NCBI GenBank assembly: GCA_023422695.1
Contig: JAFAGN010000214.1
Span: forward strand, 1-5,937
Direction: 5' to 3'
Length of the DNA: 5,937 bases
DNA from: Pseudomonadota bacterium
GTDB lineage: Bacteria; Pseudomonadota; Alphaproteobacteria; Sphingomonadales; Sphingomonadaceae
Shown here: piece by piece, positions 5,901 through 5,937 of the stretch
Layout of the letters: each line of letters starts with the position of its first letter
Numbering within the stretch: position 1 is the stretch's first letter
Position numbers and translations under genes: made by a program
Notes under the pieces: generated by a model
Told to the model about the DNA's origin: nothing
Seen by the model: only the letters and a program-made list of their open reading frames with translations
The model's database searches: none

Positions 5901-5937
5901 CGTAGCCCTGAGCCTGTCGAAGGGCGCTTATCGGCGA
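5901..5937. repeat. Second REP-like copy, cut by the window end
   Basis: Bases 5901-5932 are identical to 1-32 and in the same orientation; the last five bases (5933-5937) correspond to the loop of the first copy and differ from it at two positions. The copy begins 24 bases after the hydroxylase stop codon. If it is the same two-armed palindrome, its second arm should follow just past the window edge. Like the left copy it sits directly downstream of a gene's 3' end. Confidence 0.85.

Noticed and set aside
1..5937. Insertion sequence or composite transposon bounded by the terminal repeats
   Set aside because: There is no transposase, and the end repeats are REP-like dispersed elements in direct orientation, not IS ends; the target-site duplication cannot be assessed at the window edge.

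Overview
The window is a compact, high-GC stretch of bacterial chromosome, most likely from a sphingomonad (Sphingopyxis/Sphingomonas type, Alphaproteobacteria). This rests on base composition, on a TonB whose N-terminus (MAY..., then a membrane segment and a ...VVRKA... helix) resembles the sphingomonad type as I remember it, and on palindromic repeats with the CCCTTCGACAGGCTCAGGG core, which are frequent in that group. The genus is an inference.

Layout: a perfect 29-bp-arm palindrome (1-65) lies just past the 3' end of a minus-strand SDR gene (84-875), called as a DECR2-like 2,4-dienoyl-CoA reductase. A 95-bp divergent control region (876-970) carries a perfect CGATCCG/CGGATCG dyad. Four genes then run on the plus strand: an alpha/beta hydrolase (971-1840), a small TonB energy transducer (1885-2595), a TonB-dependent siderophore receptor (2733-5135) and a PiuC/YbiX-type Fe(II)/2-oxoglutarate hydroxylase (5193-5876). 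The 137-bp gap before the receptor holds a 7-1-7 palindrome of the Fur-box kind and a second, weaker box. The 57-bp gap after the receptor holds a convincing intrinsic terminator. The window closes with a second copy of the terminal repeat in the same orientation (5901 onward), cut by the window edge.

Functional reading: receptor plus PiuC is the conserved fiu-ybiX / piuA-piuC pair, so the right half is probably a catecholate-type siderophore uptake module. The adjacent tonB may be its dedicated energiser. The hydrolase sits 44 bp upstream of tonB and could share its transcript; whether it acts on an imported iron ligand or in lipid/carboxylate metabolism with the divergent SDR cannot be decided from sequence alone. 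No ExbB/ExbD, ECF sigma/anti-sigma pair, tRNA, rRNA, transposase or CRISPR array is present. I do not see an obviously new system. The most unusual points are the TonB membrane segment without histidine, the catalytic residues of the hydrolase, the divergent dyad, and the matching repeats that bracket the gene block.
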